Of a stretch of 64,000 nucleotides of DNA, positions 23,093 to 35,227 are shown one piece after another. The translations under genes and the position numbers were made by a program. Under the pieces are notes generated by a model. That model worked only from the letters and a program-made list of their open reading frames with translations, ran no database searches and was not told the DNA's origin. Each line of letters opens with the position of its first letter. The first letter of the stretch is position 1. Source of the stretch: Opeltia flavorubescens (Eukaryota; Ascomycota; Lecanoromycetes; Teloschistales; Teloschistaceae); the NCBI GenBank assembly GCA_000442125.1, contig KE546977.1, positions 1,364,001 through 1,428,000 on the forward strand, in the 5' to 3' direction.

Positions 23093-24372
23093 GTTGCCGG
23101 TCGAAAAATCGAGCCTTTCCTGGGTTACACCTTTGGATTTTCTTTTTCGAGATTAAAAGATCTTGATGAAATCTAGGAGTTCTACCAATACTTTTGCATG
23201 CGGATGTGGTTTTATATAGGGTGTTGATTTTCGACCTTCACCAATTTTCACGATCATGGTGGACAAGTGTGCTTGGATGAAACGTCCATCTCTCCACGCC
23301 GACCCATCTTTCGCTTTGCCGGGTCCTACTCTTCTCCTGCCCATCTGACTAAATTGCCACAGACGAGCCAGCGAACCTGGACGACCGATTGGGTTCGGAA
23401 ATTGCAGGAAATAGGAATGAAGGTCTGGTGGATCTCGGATGACACATCTTCAAGCGGCCTGTTTCCCAGCACGAATGGCCAATGGAGCCATGTATGCCTC
23501 GCAAGGCAACGGGATGAAAGAGTCCACTGTTTCGCAATCCATAAATCTTTGCCGCATATGACACGCTCGAGACCCATAATTGTCCACCCGATAGAGGCTT
23601 ATGGCCGACAATGACACCTATGGTATCATTGGAGGATGCGGGTGTGTCCCACACGCAACTCAATAAGACCGACTCGGAGATTGTATGCCAGGTACAAGAC
23701 CAGGAAGTAATGCCCTAGTTTCAGTAGCCCCAAGATGTAGATGAGATGTGTGCCCGTGGCGGAGATCAGTACCGATGGGTCTTAAGATCGCTAGAGTCCA
23801 ATCTCTCTCAAGACTCCACACGTCAGATGCGTCACGTGGACGGTAGACGATCTTTGACTATGCTTTAGACCTGAAAGTACCGGGGGGGTCTCCGGCAAGT
23901 TGTGAAAAGCATAACGCCTTCGTCCGTTTGCTATGCGGATGTGCTCAAGATTGGGCTACTAGTTCATTCGACTCAGGGTAATTTTCCCAATCCCTTTGCA
24001 CGTGCTACAAGCTTTCTCCTTGTCTAACCGCCATCTGCCCACTTATATATATTTTCTGCTTCCGCGGATGCCTGATTGTATTGTGTGACCTTCCTATACA
24101 GTATGAAACAAGCGGTGGATGCAACACAGCCCACAGTTAGTATAGTTTGGCGGTGAACGATGCCGCTGATTGCCTATGCTGTTCTTGTCGAATGTCTTAT
24201 AGACTGCTCCAGGTCCAGTCTCAGTGAATCTTCCCAATCATCAATTTCGAGAGACATACTCTTGTTTGCTATACTGTTGTTTGCTTCAGTAATCAGTACA
24301 GTGGATTCGACCTTTGCGATACTCGGAAGCTCCGCACCGTTTCAGGACCAGAAGAAAAAACAACAACCCAAC
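23093..24372. other. intergenic region between MFS and SET genes
   Basis: About 1.3 kb between two divergent genes. A stop-free hydrophobic frame lies on the minus strand around 23640-23790 and further short frames at 23267-23663, but they do not join into a model I can support. Confidence 0.35.
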
Positions 24373-24981
24373 ATGACGAGCGCAACCCCTCAAGACCCCA
24401 CCACTCTGACCGGGCCCATTGCCCCTTCATTCTCTATCTCCCAGAATGGTCTCCAAGATATCTTCCAGTACAGCACTTCATCCTTCGGTCAGATCTCCAT
24501 TACGTCACGCCTTTCCTTGCCGCAAGCCTCCCATCTCTGCTACATCCAAACCCACACCTCCGTCCCCGCTGCGACCTGGTCTTCCTTCCAGACCAGCAAG
24601 TCGACACACGCCGAGTTCAACTCCGCGTTGGTGTACATGAACCACTCCTGCAAACCCACGGTGGAAATAGAGGTGCACGAGCCAGACGTCCATGGCAACT
24701 ATCCCAACGGGACGGCAGGGGAAGTCAGAGTTGTGAGCGGCAGAGATCTCCAGGTCGGGGACGATATGACCTGGTTTTACCCCTGCACGGAATGGGAGAG
24801 TCCCAGGCCATTCGCCTGCCTATGTGGGGCGGCTGACGGATCCGAGAACGGGAGCAAAACATGCATTGGAACACAGAAGGGGAGCAAGTTTCTCGGCCAA
24901 GAGGTCCTGGGAAGATATTTCGTGAATAAGCATGTGATGGAACTAGTTGACGAGAGAGATAATACTACTCCGGAGAAGTGA
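24373..24981 (+). CDS. SET-like protein with NHSC motif and cysteine post-SET tail
   Basis: A single exon of 202 residues from the ATG at 24373 (MTSATPQDPTTL). The open frame reaches back to 24160, but that stretch looks like untranslated leader. The SET C-terminal half is clear: VYMNHSCKPTVEIEV (the NHSC motif of the methyl-donor and knot region), a strand ending RVVSGRDLQVGDDMTWFYP, then FACLCGA and a second cysteine at TCIG, as in a post-SET loop. The N-terminal SET strands with the GxG motif are not obvious, so it may be a short or degenerate SET fold. The family is common in ascomycetes; a methyltransferase role is not shown. G-rich sequence and an N gap follow the stop. Confidence 0.7.
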   Translation: MTSATPQDPTTLTGPIAPSFSISQNGLQDIFQYSTSSFGQISITSRLSLPQASHLCYIQTHTSVPAATWSSFQTSKSTHAEFNSALVYMNHSCKPTVEIEVHEPDVHGNYPNGTAGEVRVVSGRDLQVGDDMTWFYPCTEWESPRPFACLCGAADGSENGSKTCIGTQKGSKFLGQEVLGRYFVNKHVMELVDERDNTTPEK

Positions 24982-26003
24982 AACTTTGGGGGAAAGGGGG
25001 TGGGGGTGTGNNNNNNNNNNNNNNNNNNNNNNNNNNNNNNNNNNNNNNNNGGGGGGGAGACATGATCTGTTCCTCACCTCATATTCCTTCGGCCTACATA
25101 GCAAAGAATATCATGAAAGAATTGATTCCATAGAAAACTTCAGCTTTTGGAAAGCCATCGCATGTCAGCTGACCGCTAGCTCTCCAAGCCATATTGCGTC
25201 TAAAGACCGAGCGGTACGCAATATCCATCATTTGTTAGCACCAAAGTAATATTGGGAAGTGGGCTCAACAAAGAAACGACCGTAGTGAATAGAGACGTCC
25301 TATCAGCTATCTGAAGACATACATATCTTCCAAGAACCTCCTCAGCGCCGTCGTCAAATCTATGGAGAGTGAGATGGATGAGAAAAGGTGCCATTCATGC
25401 GAGCAATTGGGTTTAACACTGTGGCGCCAAGGTCCACATTGAAAAACCAGACCCTGAGTCGAGGTAGTAGCAAACACTTACCTAATCAACTCCAGACGCG
25501 AAGCATCATTATCGCCCTGGAGACATATATACAGAATCTACATGAGTTGCGCGTATCATATGCAGAAATTAGTACTATGCAAGTAGCGCCATGGCCGCCT
25601 CTCCGTGGTAAACCCTTTCAATATAAAACTTCTGCACGAATGACGCTCGGATGATCGGAATAGCTGAATACGTCAGCTGAGCTGGCTCAGCACGTTAAAA
25701 CGCATACCTTCGGATTTCAATAAAGGTATTATAGTGCTGTGTAGAGCGCTGAAAATACCCGCTTGGGAGTGTTTTAGTGATAAATAGTGATTTTCCACGT
25801 GACGTAACGTTATTGATCTCCCACGCAGAGGCGGAGAAGGCATTTAGATTGAATCATATGGCAAGTTGCGAAAAATACCGATTTCATATGCATGTCGATT
25901 GAATTGGCTTCTCATTCAAGAGTACAGTCAATGCACCCCCTGAATGCACTCCTCTGCATCCATGTAAAACCGGCTTCAAACCCTCACCTAATCAACCATC
26001 CAA
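24982..26003. other. intergenic region with sequencing gap
   Basis: About 1 kb with no supported gene. The first 70 bp are runs of G around 40 Ns. This marks the right edge of the gene-poor accessory stretch. Confidence 0.4.
25011..25050. other. assembly gap (40 N) inside a G-run
   Basis: Forty Ns flanked on both sides by runs of five to seven G. It looks like a read drop-out at a G-rich low-complexity tract; the true length is unknown. Confidence 0.95.
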
Positions 26004-27621
26004 TCACGACTTCGCCGCTCCCGCTTTGATAAGAATGATATCCCCATCCTCAACGACATAATCCTTGCCCTTCGTCATGACCTTCCCATTCGCCTTGACT
26101 GTAGCCTCATCGCCGAGTTCCTTGAGCGTCTCGTAGTTGTACACGATGCATTGGATGAAGGTTTTTTCAAAATCTGTTTATTACGTCGATGGCCCAGTCA
26201 GTTACCTAAACGAGAATCGTTGTTCTGGAGCAGATGAAGAAGCACTCACCTCCATGAATAACTCCCGCCGCCTGTGGAGCCTTGGTCCCCTTCCTGATAG
26301 TCCATTGCCTAACCTCATCCGTACCCGTGGTGAAGAAGCTCCCCAGATTCAACGCCTGCCTCATCGTTGTAATGACCTTCGGCAACGCTGACTTCGTGCC
26401 CAGTTTCTTACACTCTTCGTCCGCTTCCGCTTCGGATTCGAATCTTGTGAGGCGCTCTTCGAAGCAGATGGAGAGGGGTATTATCGGGTCACCTGTCGCG
26501 TGCTGTTTGACCCATTCGGCGATTTTGGGTAGGTGCTTGTTTTTCTGGCGGATGTAGTCTTTCTCGCTGAGGTTGACGAGGTAGACGACTGGTTTGGCGG
26601 TGAGGAGGAAGAGAGGGTTGATTACTTCGACCTGAGGAGAAAGCTATTAGCAGGGGTTATGCGGAAGCTTGATGTTGGTTGAATGGGTATCGAAGAGGTG
26701 GGTGTCAGAGTTGGAATTCATCTCAGGACGATGCTCTGGCACAAAGGTGCTGAGGCATCATTCGACGAGCTGGGATTATATCGAGCTTTATAGCTCTTGT
26801 TCATCATGCAAGAAAACGCGATTATGCTGCGTGAGCCACGAGGAAACAATGGTGGAGCTTACCTCTTTCGGACTCCAATTTTCCTTTCTGACATCCTTTC
26901 CACTTTGCAACCATTCCAGTATCCGCTCAACTGTAGCCTCTTCCTCCTTCAATTTCTTCATCTCCAGACTCTGACCGCCCCTCCTCGTTTGCTTTTTCAG
27001 GTTCTCCAAGGCTTTCTCCACGAACTCGATGTCCTTGATACGTAATTCTTCGCTTATGATATCAAGATCTCGGACTGGGTCCACGTCCCCTTCGATGTGG
27101 ATGATCTCAGCGTCGTCGAAGCAGCGGACGACCTGGAAGATGGCGTCAACCGCTCTGATGTGGGACAAAAATGCATTGCCAAGTCCTGCGCCGGTTGAAG
27201 ATCCCCTGGTCAATCCAGCAATGTCGTAGACGGTCAAGTTGGCGGGGACCCTTGATTTGGGCTTGTACTGATCGCAAAGCCATTCGTACCTCGCATCTGG
27301 AACTATGACACGCGCTTCCTCGGGATCGATAGTTGCATACGGGAAATTCTAAGATTTGGAATCATTAGTGAATTTCTTTTCTGGGAAACGATGCATCTGA
27401 TGGCTACTCACGGCCGGGTTGCCCAAAGAGCATTTCGTGATCGCTTGGAATAGGGTTGATTTACCGACATTAGCAAGACCGACCTATCGGTATCTATCAG
27501 TATCATGCTCTGAAGCAGTCGTCAGCCGCAGAGGGGTCGTACATACGATGCCGCTTTTCAAGCTATTTCCTGGCCGACCTAAGAGGATCTTCTTCTCCTC
27601 GACCGCCTTCTTTGGTGGCAT
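26004..27621 (-). CDS. ola1: Obg-like ATPase 1 (OLA1/YchF family)
   Basis: Five exons (27621-27547, 27483-27412, 27348-26863, 26631-26250, 26173-26004) give 394 residues, the usual OLA1 length. The nucleotide-binding domain has GLANVGKSTLF (P-loop, split by an intron just before it), DIAGLTRG (switch II) and the YLVNLSEKDY region that replaces the GTPase NKxD motif and favours ATP. A helical insert (EFVEKALENLKKQTRRGG) and a C-terminal TGS domain (from TTGTDEVRQWTIRKGTKA) follow. OLA1 is a cytosolic P-loop ATPase linked to translation and stress responses. The intron at 26632-26862 is long for this window (231 bp). Confidence 0.95.
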
Positions 27622-28202
27622 TTTTCTTCGGTTGCCAAATCCTCGTACTTGAAGTGCACTGTTGTAATGGAGGTAGAGAGGTTTCGAGAGTGAAAAAGCA
27701 GGCCCTGCCGCTACTGGTCTGAAAAAGGTATTGTGTGAAGTGAAGAAGATGAACCGGGAGGTAGACTTCGTGGTGATGAGCTGCAGGCAGGCACAATGCC
27801 TACCCTGGCTCTTTGATCAACTCAACGAGGCGAAGAAAGAAACCCAGAAACTTGGGTTCGATCGTTGAGATGCTCTCATCAGTCTAGGAGTCAATCTAGT
27901 TAAAGATGTGTGTAAAAGTCCCGCAGCCGAAGATAAGCCGAACACGTGCACCCCCTTTCTCAACACACCCCGAACCCTGATGTTCTGACTGTAGCGAATG
28001 ACACAGCTTATGGACCGTGGAATCGAATGGTAACGAGACAATATTGTTCTATATAGTAGCTATCACTGTGAGCTGATCGATGGTTTTTACCTTGTTTTCC
28101 TGCTTGAAAATTGCTTCTGATGAGATGCCAAAGCTGCCCGGCTACCCACTGTATTTCTCTCCAAGCGCCGCCAAGTGAAGTGCTTCCTAACATTATGACC
28201 TA
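27622..28202. other. intergenic region upstream of ola1
   Basis: About 0.6 kb between two minus-strand genes; it holds the ola1 promoter and the 3' end of the mannosyltransferase gene. No other gene seen. Confidence 0.35.
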
Positions 28203-29948
28203 TCAGCCTTCAAGGCCGGTCATTTCATAGCCATGATACCCATCGCCACCAAACATTCTCTCCCCCTCTTGGCTCCAGCCGGACTTTTTATCTAACCATG
28301 GACCTCCCAGGAATTGTCGGATACACGTATCATCCGGCTTCTTCTGTGGCGATTCGAGAGGGACAAGCCGGTAGAAATTCTCATCGATGGGGGTCGGCTC
28401 GCAGGAGCAACGATGTGCAGAGTTCGGAGGACAGTGTCTTGGACTTATCAATACGGCTTTCCATCGTCATGATTATGATCACGTACCGGTTGATGTCGTG
28501 CTGATAGCCAATGTCTCTGAAGAACCAGATCTCCCTCTTTGGTACAAACATTGCGACGCTCAAGGTGTGTATGGGTGCATCTCCGAATCTCTCGTAATAG
28601 AATCCGCCGCCCCGATCCAGCCAGTTGAAGTATTTTTCATTCGCTTGCCCGCGAAAGAAATTGAGATCACCAACCTCGAAGTTGGAAAAGAATTGGCAAT
28701 TGTTGTAATCTCCGCTATTACGCGCATCCAACAGCCAGTCCAGCTCGGCTTCTGGATGGATCAATTCAGGATGAGCGTTGATGAACGAACGCGTCCGAGA
28801 CCACAAGGAAGGAAAAGAGCGTGCGTCGTCGAGTATGTTCATGTTGAAGCCATACTTCATATTGTTGTCTCTCATGAATCGAAAAACGTCGTAGTCAATG
28901 TCGCAAAAGAAGTGAACCTGGATGCTTGTGTCAGCGTGAAAGCTACAGGTAGTGTCATTGCGTAATGTAGTACGTCAGGTTCCACCCGCCAATACCAGTC
29001 GAAATCTTTTAGCCTGGGATGTCTGTAGAAGAATCCGCTATTCCATCGACACATATGGCGGTAGCTGATCATCCATCCTTTCCCAACACCAATCGCCCCT
29101 AGGTATTCCAAGCTATTCATGAACCTGCCCTCGTCAATCCAGTCTGGCAATGACCAATGATCCTTCGGCACCACTTCGTAGTATATTTTGGTTGATGTCA
29201 GATTCTGCGTGGCAGCCTGAAGAACATTAGAAAGTGAATAAGCGAGCTGTATACGAGTCCTGACCTTGAACTCGTCGCTGAAAGGTTCGTCGTTGAAGAA
29301 GACCCACGGGTACCGATATTTTCGATTCCAATGGAACTCCAGCTGGGTCATACTTTGTACAATACCCTCGAGCTCGGAGTTACGGACCAAGCTAATGAGA
29401 GCTGCCCGAGGCTTGGTAGATCCATGGCGATACGAGCTGACTGCGTTGACAACGCTTGATTTCGAGGGTAATGCATATTTGTTATTGGAGTTGTGTTCGA
29501 GCCATTTGCGAGGGTCTGGTGAGTGTTTTCTAGCTGCATTGGCGATGGGCCGGAACACTTGGTAAGGACTGGTAATATGATGGGGAACATTGACGTGTAT
29601 GACGCGTCGATGCCAGGTCTGAGGCGGAGGAAGGATCCAGATAAGGAGGGTGAGCAGGACGCATAAGAGGACACCAGCCTGTCGTTTGCTGACATTCTTG
29701 CGGATCTTGGTGGGTATATATCGGCGTGGTGACCAGATCGGAGGGGCTGGAGACCTCCAGAAGGTTGATGAAGATGATAGCGAGCTAGCGGAAGAAGATG
29801 ACGATGAAGATGAAGTGCCTGAAGGAATGTCGAAGTCGCCAATGATGGTGTGAGAAGGAGTGGCGAGGAGTTTGGGCGACTTTTGATATGCTAGATCTTT
29901 CACCGGTGATTTGAGGAGTCGACGTAATGCGGCATCGAGCACTCCCAT
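28203..29948 (-). CDS. alpha-1,2-mannosyltransferase, GT15 (KRE2/MNT1/KTR) family
   Basis: Three exons (29948-28974, 28917-28487, 28437-28203) give 546 residues. It is a type II Golgi protein: a Ser-rich cytosolic tail of about 90 residues, one membrane anchor (RQAGVLLCVLLTLLIWILPP), a stem, then the GT15 catalytic domain from RAALISLVRNSELEGIVQSM. Marks include YPWVFFNDEPFS, WNSGFFYRHPRLKDFDWYWR, EPDVHFFCDIDYDVF, the nucleophile region YNNCQFFSNFEVGDLNFFR (Glu conserved; Leu, His and Trp of the usual YNLCHFWSNFE replaced), and GGFYYERFGDAPIHTL. It adds mannose to O- or N-linked glycans of secreted proteins. The cytosolic tail is longer than in most KTR proteins. Confidence 0.92.
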
Positions 29949-30365
29949 TTTCTTTCAATGAAACGAGCGACTAGAAGGACAGCGACTCAAGATACACCTC
30001 CTGATACTAATACGACATGCCCCACATCCAAGACGATGATGATCTCTGGCAAATTGTTCTTGTCGAACGCCAAGCTTGTTCATCAATATTGAAAGACAAC
30101 AATCTCGAAGAGGAAGTCGCGATGGAGGGTTGTTACTCAACACCGATTATCGCCGTTCAAAGGACTATCGCTCCGGATGGAGAAGCCTGAGAGATAAGGT
30201 ATCTATGTAGAAGAGAACACAAACCGGCTAGGTCCTAGTTGCAATTCCATTGAAGAGCAATTAAACGCCAGCCTCACCTGAGAACCTTAGCTATGGCCTG
30301 CTGTGTCTCCCAACACTTTGCCACACCACTATTATATAATCCACTCCGAATTGCTTTAGGTGCAC
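29949..30365. other. intergenic region between mannosyltransferase and hir1
   Basis: 417 bp containing the mannosyltransferase promoter and the 3' end of hir1. The only item worth naming is the 57-codon plus-strand frame at 30017-30190. Confidence 0.35.
30017..30190 (+). CDS. possible 57-residue small ORF
   Basis: An ATG-to-TGA frame of 57 residues, starting MPHIQDDDDLWQIVLVERQ, lying divergently 68 bp from the mannosyltransferase start. Its composition is protein-like (acidic N-terminus, mixed hydrophobics), but there is no homology I recognise and a frame this short can occur by chance. It could also be the first exon of a longer spliced gene or an upstream leader. Confidence 0.25.
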   Translation: MPHIQDDDDLWQIVLVERQACSSILKDNNLEEEVAMEGCYSTPIIAVQRTIAPDGEA

Positions 30366-33300
30366 TCATGTAATCATCTCGTCACCATCCGCTTCTTGCT
30401 CAGCCATGACTCCCAGTACATTTGCATATGGTACGGTAATTCGCTGAAGATCGCGATTTTTGCCTGTGTCTTGGTCAGTACAGAGTTGCAGCATCGATTC
30501 CTCAAGCATTCCGTACCAAGAATCAGTATAACGCCTTTTAACAACTCCTTTCTCGACCAGCCGCACAGAACATCGGATGTGTTGTCCCATGTTCGGTCCT
30601 CGGCATTCCGTTTGACCAAAGACTCATTAACAGCATCCCCATCGTCGTTGTCATTGACCCCTCCTAGAAGTCCGCGTAAGAGCTCTTCCACCTTAGATTT
30701 CAACCCTTCAGCACCTAATCTCTTAGCATACATATATAGGTATACCTGGAATTCGTCTTTAGACCCTAGCATCATCGCTGCTGCCATCCGATTTTCGAGA
30801 TGCGCCACCGAGACGGTGGATTCGAAGCCCTCGTACCCTTCTCGTGAAAGAAGCTGCTTCACCAGCCGCTGCAGTAAGATTGACTTCCCACGTACCATTG
30901 CCTCGCTTGTCGTGCTGCGCTCTAGAAATGGAATGATGCCAGTTGATATGCTCGTGGCGCTCTTGGTACCAGATGACGATCGCAAATCCCCTAAAGAAGA
31001 GTCCGTCGTGTTCCAGTATTGGCTTCCGACCGCCCACCATAGCTCCGTCAACCGCTGCCAAACATACATTGAGGGTGAGTAAGCAAATCCATCACCATTC
31101 GACAGAGAAACCACAATACGGCCTTCAGAGTTAAGGTGCGCTGATGTTACGGCAGGACCGGCAGTCACGTGGTCTTGCAGGCTGTGGACAGCAATATCGA
31201 GCACGGGAGCAAGAGATACCGGCGGATGAGGAGATTGGAGGCTCTTCATGTCCCAGACATAGCACATTCCCACGGCAGTGATGCATAGGAGCCATTGCTC
31301 TTTGCTCTCAAGTATCACTGGCTGACTCTCTAATACTAGTGCGTTGATGAGCCGTCGGCCAGCTGGTGTCCAGGCATAAAGGCTACCGTCCTCGCATGCT
31401 GCAGCCCAGAACATTTTGTTGCCTGTCAGCAGCAGTGTACTTCTCGGGACAAAATCTTGCCACAATGGCTGTCCCCTACGTGAAGTGGTAATTCGACAAG
31501 GTTCTTGATCTGTAGTCTTTCCGCTCGTTGGTAGTTGGGATGGATTGCGAGCTTCAATAATGAGGTCATGCTGAGCTTGCCGCTTGAGGCCATTGTGTGA
31601 GGTTTCCGACCCATCGACATCGGTTCCTGACACCGGTGCTCCGATGGCTTCTCCATATGTTTGCACAATGTGTCTGCGGAGTTTTGGGACTGCCAGTCGA
31701 AGTTGGCTGACAACCAAGCCTGGATTAACTACAGCTGGCCTGATGTAATCTGGTGTCGGCTGCTGGCCTCCCACGCCCGCTCCAGACTTCGCAGGTACAA
31801 GCCCTTCACTTGAGTTGGTAAGTATAGGTACTGCCCCGTCCTTACTTGACAGAGCAATCCTCTTCTCCACATGGCCATCTTCACTTCCTTCAAACTTGGC
31901 TAGCTTCCGCTTATTCCCGAGCAACAACGAAGCCAGCCCACCCTTTGGCAAGCCATCAAAAGGTTTTGATAGATCGAGGATGGTTTGTGGAGCTTCAGAT
32001 TTTGCGCCCTGAGCTCTGGTAGAAGCTGACATTAGTTGTGCCCGAGGAAGAGACGATTCATGTCCGCCAGACGATGATAACAACAGGGGTGCAATTCGTT
32101 TCTTCCCATCCTTGGTAATGGTCACGCGAGACTTGAGCCTTTCCAATTTTTCCTTGTTTGGATCTTCTATTGGTTGAGATGTGTGCTGTCCATTCACTGT
32201 GCTGGCTGGGGCCGCTCCATCCGTAGGACCGCCGTTGGTGTTGCCAGGCGGTGGCGTTCCGTTAGTAACAGTAGTTGATTGCGGCGCTGGTGGCCCATTA
32301 CCGTTGAGCGACACAATTTGGCTAGACGGCGCGTCTCCCATAAGAGCTCCCATCCGTCCTTCAGCTCCGCGGAGCTCATCTTCTCGGCTTCTCTCCTCTA
32401 ATAGTAGCCCATCGGTGCCCTCAATGATGCCTGCGCCTCGTCGACCAGCGCCGAATTTTTCGAGAGTTTTTTCAGTTTCCTCTTGACTGACCTCATAACC
32501 TAACTCACCAGTTTCAAAAGAAACGCACATGATACTACCGTCCAAGCTGGTTACGAAAAGATTCGTTCCGTCAGGTGTCCAGGAAAGATCTGACAAGGAT
32601 TTGAGAGCCAAGTCCTGCGTAATCACTAAAGGTCGAGGGTTACTGGTGATCCAGACAGTCAGAGATTTATCTTGTCCAGCACACGCAATGACTGTCACTA
32701 AATTCGAGGGGCCTTGACCTCTTGAATCCACAGACTGATCATTCGGTCGTACTTTGGAAAAAAGCCGTGGGGAGAATGCGCAGACTTCAACGGGACCTTC
32801 GTGACCTATCAGATGTATGTCACCATCCCATGAGCCCCGATTGATTATTGCAACAGAGCTCACTGGACCATTGACAGCATTAGCTGCTGCGATATGATTA
32901 CCATCGGGAGACCATGAGCAGCGCCTGAAGTAGGTCGTTAGGGGAGAAGAGATAAAAGGAGCAGTGATATTCTTCTCGAGTACAAAATTGCCGATCTGAT
33001 CGTAAGCTGTAGAATTAGGACCAGGAGGAGTAAAACGCCATAGCTTGACGGTTCGATCATCGCTAGCGGTAGCGAAATATTTGTTTGCTGGGTCAAAGGT
33101 GACACCCTTAACAAGACTTTGATGGCTTGAGATCGTCTTCAATTTTTCAAATGTATAGCCTGACCAGACTACCACTTTCGAATCCAAGCCCACGGAGACG
33201 AGGATGGAGGAATCATACGACCACCCAAGATCTTGAACATCATTGTCATGTCCGATCAGCCTTCGGTGAATTTTCCATGTCTCGACGGGCGGAGGTTCAT

Positions 33301-33741
33301 CCGTTCCTACTCATACATTCAGTCCCGTTCCACCGACTAGGCGGCGGCCAGAAGACATACCAAACGTCGCGTTGTGTGAAGGGGGATGCGGGTCTAGCGT
33401 GTAAACACAAACTATTTTGTCATCTGCGCCTGAAGCCAGATATCGCCCATTTCCGGAGAAGCGTACTGTGTGTATAGTGCCGGAGTGATAGCTCATCGAG
33501 GCCAATTGCTTTGGGCCATCGTAGGAAGGATCGGCCGCACGAAAAATAGCCTCGGTGGACCAAACCCGAACATATCCATCTGTATAAAGATCAGCATAAC
33601 ACAGGAACCAGCTGGTGGATTTGATGAACCCCCAGCAGCTGTCACTAATCTTGAACCGTCAGGAGACACATGACAGCTGTAGACCTCAAAGTCCTTTTTT
33701 TCTCCGCTATGCGTCAGCCATACTGGGCGGATGTAGCGCAT
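30366..33741 (-). CDS. hir1: HIRA/Hir1 histone H3-H4 chaperone subunit
   Basis: Four exons (33741-33630, 33579-33361, 33306-30517, 30469-30366) give 1074 residues. N-terminal WD40 propeller, about residues 1-370, with the conserved EVYSCHVSPDGSRLVTAAG, ASGADDKIVCVYTLDP and WSYDSSILVSVGLDSKVVVW blades. A disordered Pro/Gly/Asn-rich linker follows, with a B-domain-like segment (SRVTITKDGKKRIAP, residues about 440-460) that in HIRA binds Asf1. The C-terminal HIRA domain runs about 640-1000. The short last exon restores the conserved end (NRDLQRITVPYANVLG) that the long open frame alone would miss. HIRA deposits H3-H4 outside S phase and silences genes. Confidence 0.95.
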
Positions 33742-34138
33742 GGTAGAAGGTGGATAGGGCTAGCTTGCGGCGCATTGCTCATAAGGATTCAGGCAGGAGA
33801 AAGAGATTGGTTCCAGCATGCACAGGCATTGGGCGAGCTTGAAGGATTGTTCGTCTGATATTCTGAGGTCCTGATAGCTTTGCTCGGCAATCTCGTCTAG
33901 CGCTTGAGAGAGCTGGCCTGTAGGAGTTCCAGACGTCACGAGCTCGACAATTGTGAGGCCAGACCTAAGGATTCCTACTTCGAACCTACGTATTCCCTGT
34001 TTTTCTCTACCTAGGTACCTCCCTGCACCTTCTGGGGGCTTATTGGACCTACGATTCTACCATTCGTTGCCTCATAAGGCCAGGCTCTGACAGGGTCCCT
34101 CTTAGCGCTCCACACAGATTACTTCCCTGCGTCATTGC
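33742..34138. promoter_or_regulatory. divergent promoter, hir1 / PPPDE peptidase
   Basis: 397 bp between two head-to-head start codons. No other gene and no motif I can name. Confidence 0.4.
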
Positions 34139-34957
34139 ATGGCGCCTGACGGCAGGAAGAAATCTATCCGACGCTCCTTTGGCTCCCATCGTTCGTCCTC
34201 CTCGATCCAGAAATCCGAAGTTTATATCAACGTCTACGACCTACTTCCAGTATGCCCTTCCCTATCCTGTCCTCTTATCATGGTAGCCTGAAGACTGACT
34301 TCCTAGCCCGGTAAGATTTCCTCCGCCCTCTGGTTCCTCGGCTCTTCCCTCCTACACACCGGCGTCGTCATCAGTTCCCTAGGTCGCGAATATGCTTTCG
34401 GCGGCCACATCTATCCCCACGTTTCTGGTGTCTACAGTACAGCGTCAGGACAAGAACCCCCGGGCGGATCCTTTCGCTGTTCTCTACTTCAAGGTTTCAC
34501 ACTCCGCGCACCACATGAGATCGACGCTCTTATAAGAGATGTCTCTCGTGCATTTCCTGGCCCGAGCTACAACCTTTTGACGAATAATTGCAACCATTTC
34601 TCGAGTTACCTGTGCGAGAGGTTGACGGGCAGGCCGGCGCCGAGTTGGATGAATCGAGCAGCGACCATAGGAGTCATCCTACCGTGCATTGTACCGAGCG
34701 AGTGGATCCAGCCTCCAGATGCAGGGAATGTGGAGGGAGATTTGTTGATGGAGGAGGAACAGGAAGATGATGAAAGAACGGCAATGCTAAGCAAGAAGAA
34801 GCGGCCGAAGCCGAGGATTTTCCAGACAGAATATGGGAGCGAGGATACGGTGACGTGGGAGAGAAGTGGCAGTAGTCGGAGAGTGACCAAGATGATCGAC
34901 ACAGATGGTCGGACGATGCCAGTCAGTGAGAGAGCGCCGGCAGTGCATGCTCATTAG
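34139..34957 (+). CDS. PPPDE-domain (DeSI-like) thiol peptidase
   Basis: Two exons (34139-34249, 34307-34957) joined in phase 0 give 253 residues. The PPPDE domain begins at SEVYINVYDLLPPGK and has both catalytic residues in their usual places: His in SLLHTGVVI and Cys in NLLTNNCNHFSSYLCERL. The fold also shows GREYAFGGH and the GPSYNLL approach to the cysteine. About 75 residues of charged tail follow (EEEQEDDERTAMLSKKKR). Animal DeSI-1 and DeSI-2 remove SUMO or palmitate; in fungi the substrate is unknown. The tail is variable and probably disordered. Confidence 0.88.
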
Positions 34958-35227
34958 CGTGAGGTTCGGTTGACGATTTGTATACTTAGCGATGGCGCTT
35001 GTGCTTGGCTGCTATAGGGGTAATGACTTTGGACAACGGCTTCAATCGACACTCTATCGAATACTNCGTGAAGACTACAGTAGTGTGAAAATGCCAAAAT
35101 TGTCTTCGTTGACGCTGTATCCACTAGGCTGTTCCGGTGCACTCAGCTATGACAATACATGTGGCCGAAATTCTGTATACCAAAGAAAGAAAGATACCGG
35201 CCCAAACAATGGGTCAAATGTTTTAAT
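34958..35227. other. convergent 3' region, PPPDE / mrps18
   Basis: 270 bp between two convergent genes, with a single N at 35066. It would hold both 3' ends and polyadenylation sites; no gene seen. Confidence 0.4.

Noticed and set aside
23267-23790. Several minus and plus frames, one hydrophobic, in the MFS-SET intergenic region
   Set aside because: I could not join them by splice sites into one frame; a frame of this length is not rare by chance.
28387-28965. 192-codon plus-strand frame
   Set aside because: It is antisense to the conserved catalytic exon of the GT15 mannosyltransferase.
30360-31082. 240-codon plus-strand frame
   Set aside because: Antisense to the conserved C-terminal HIRA domain.
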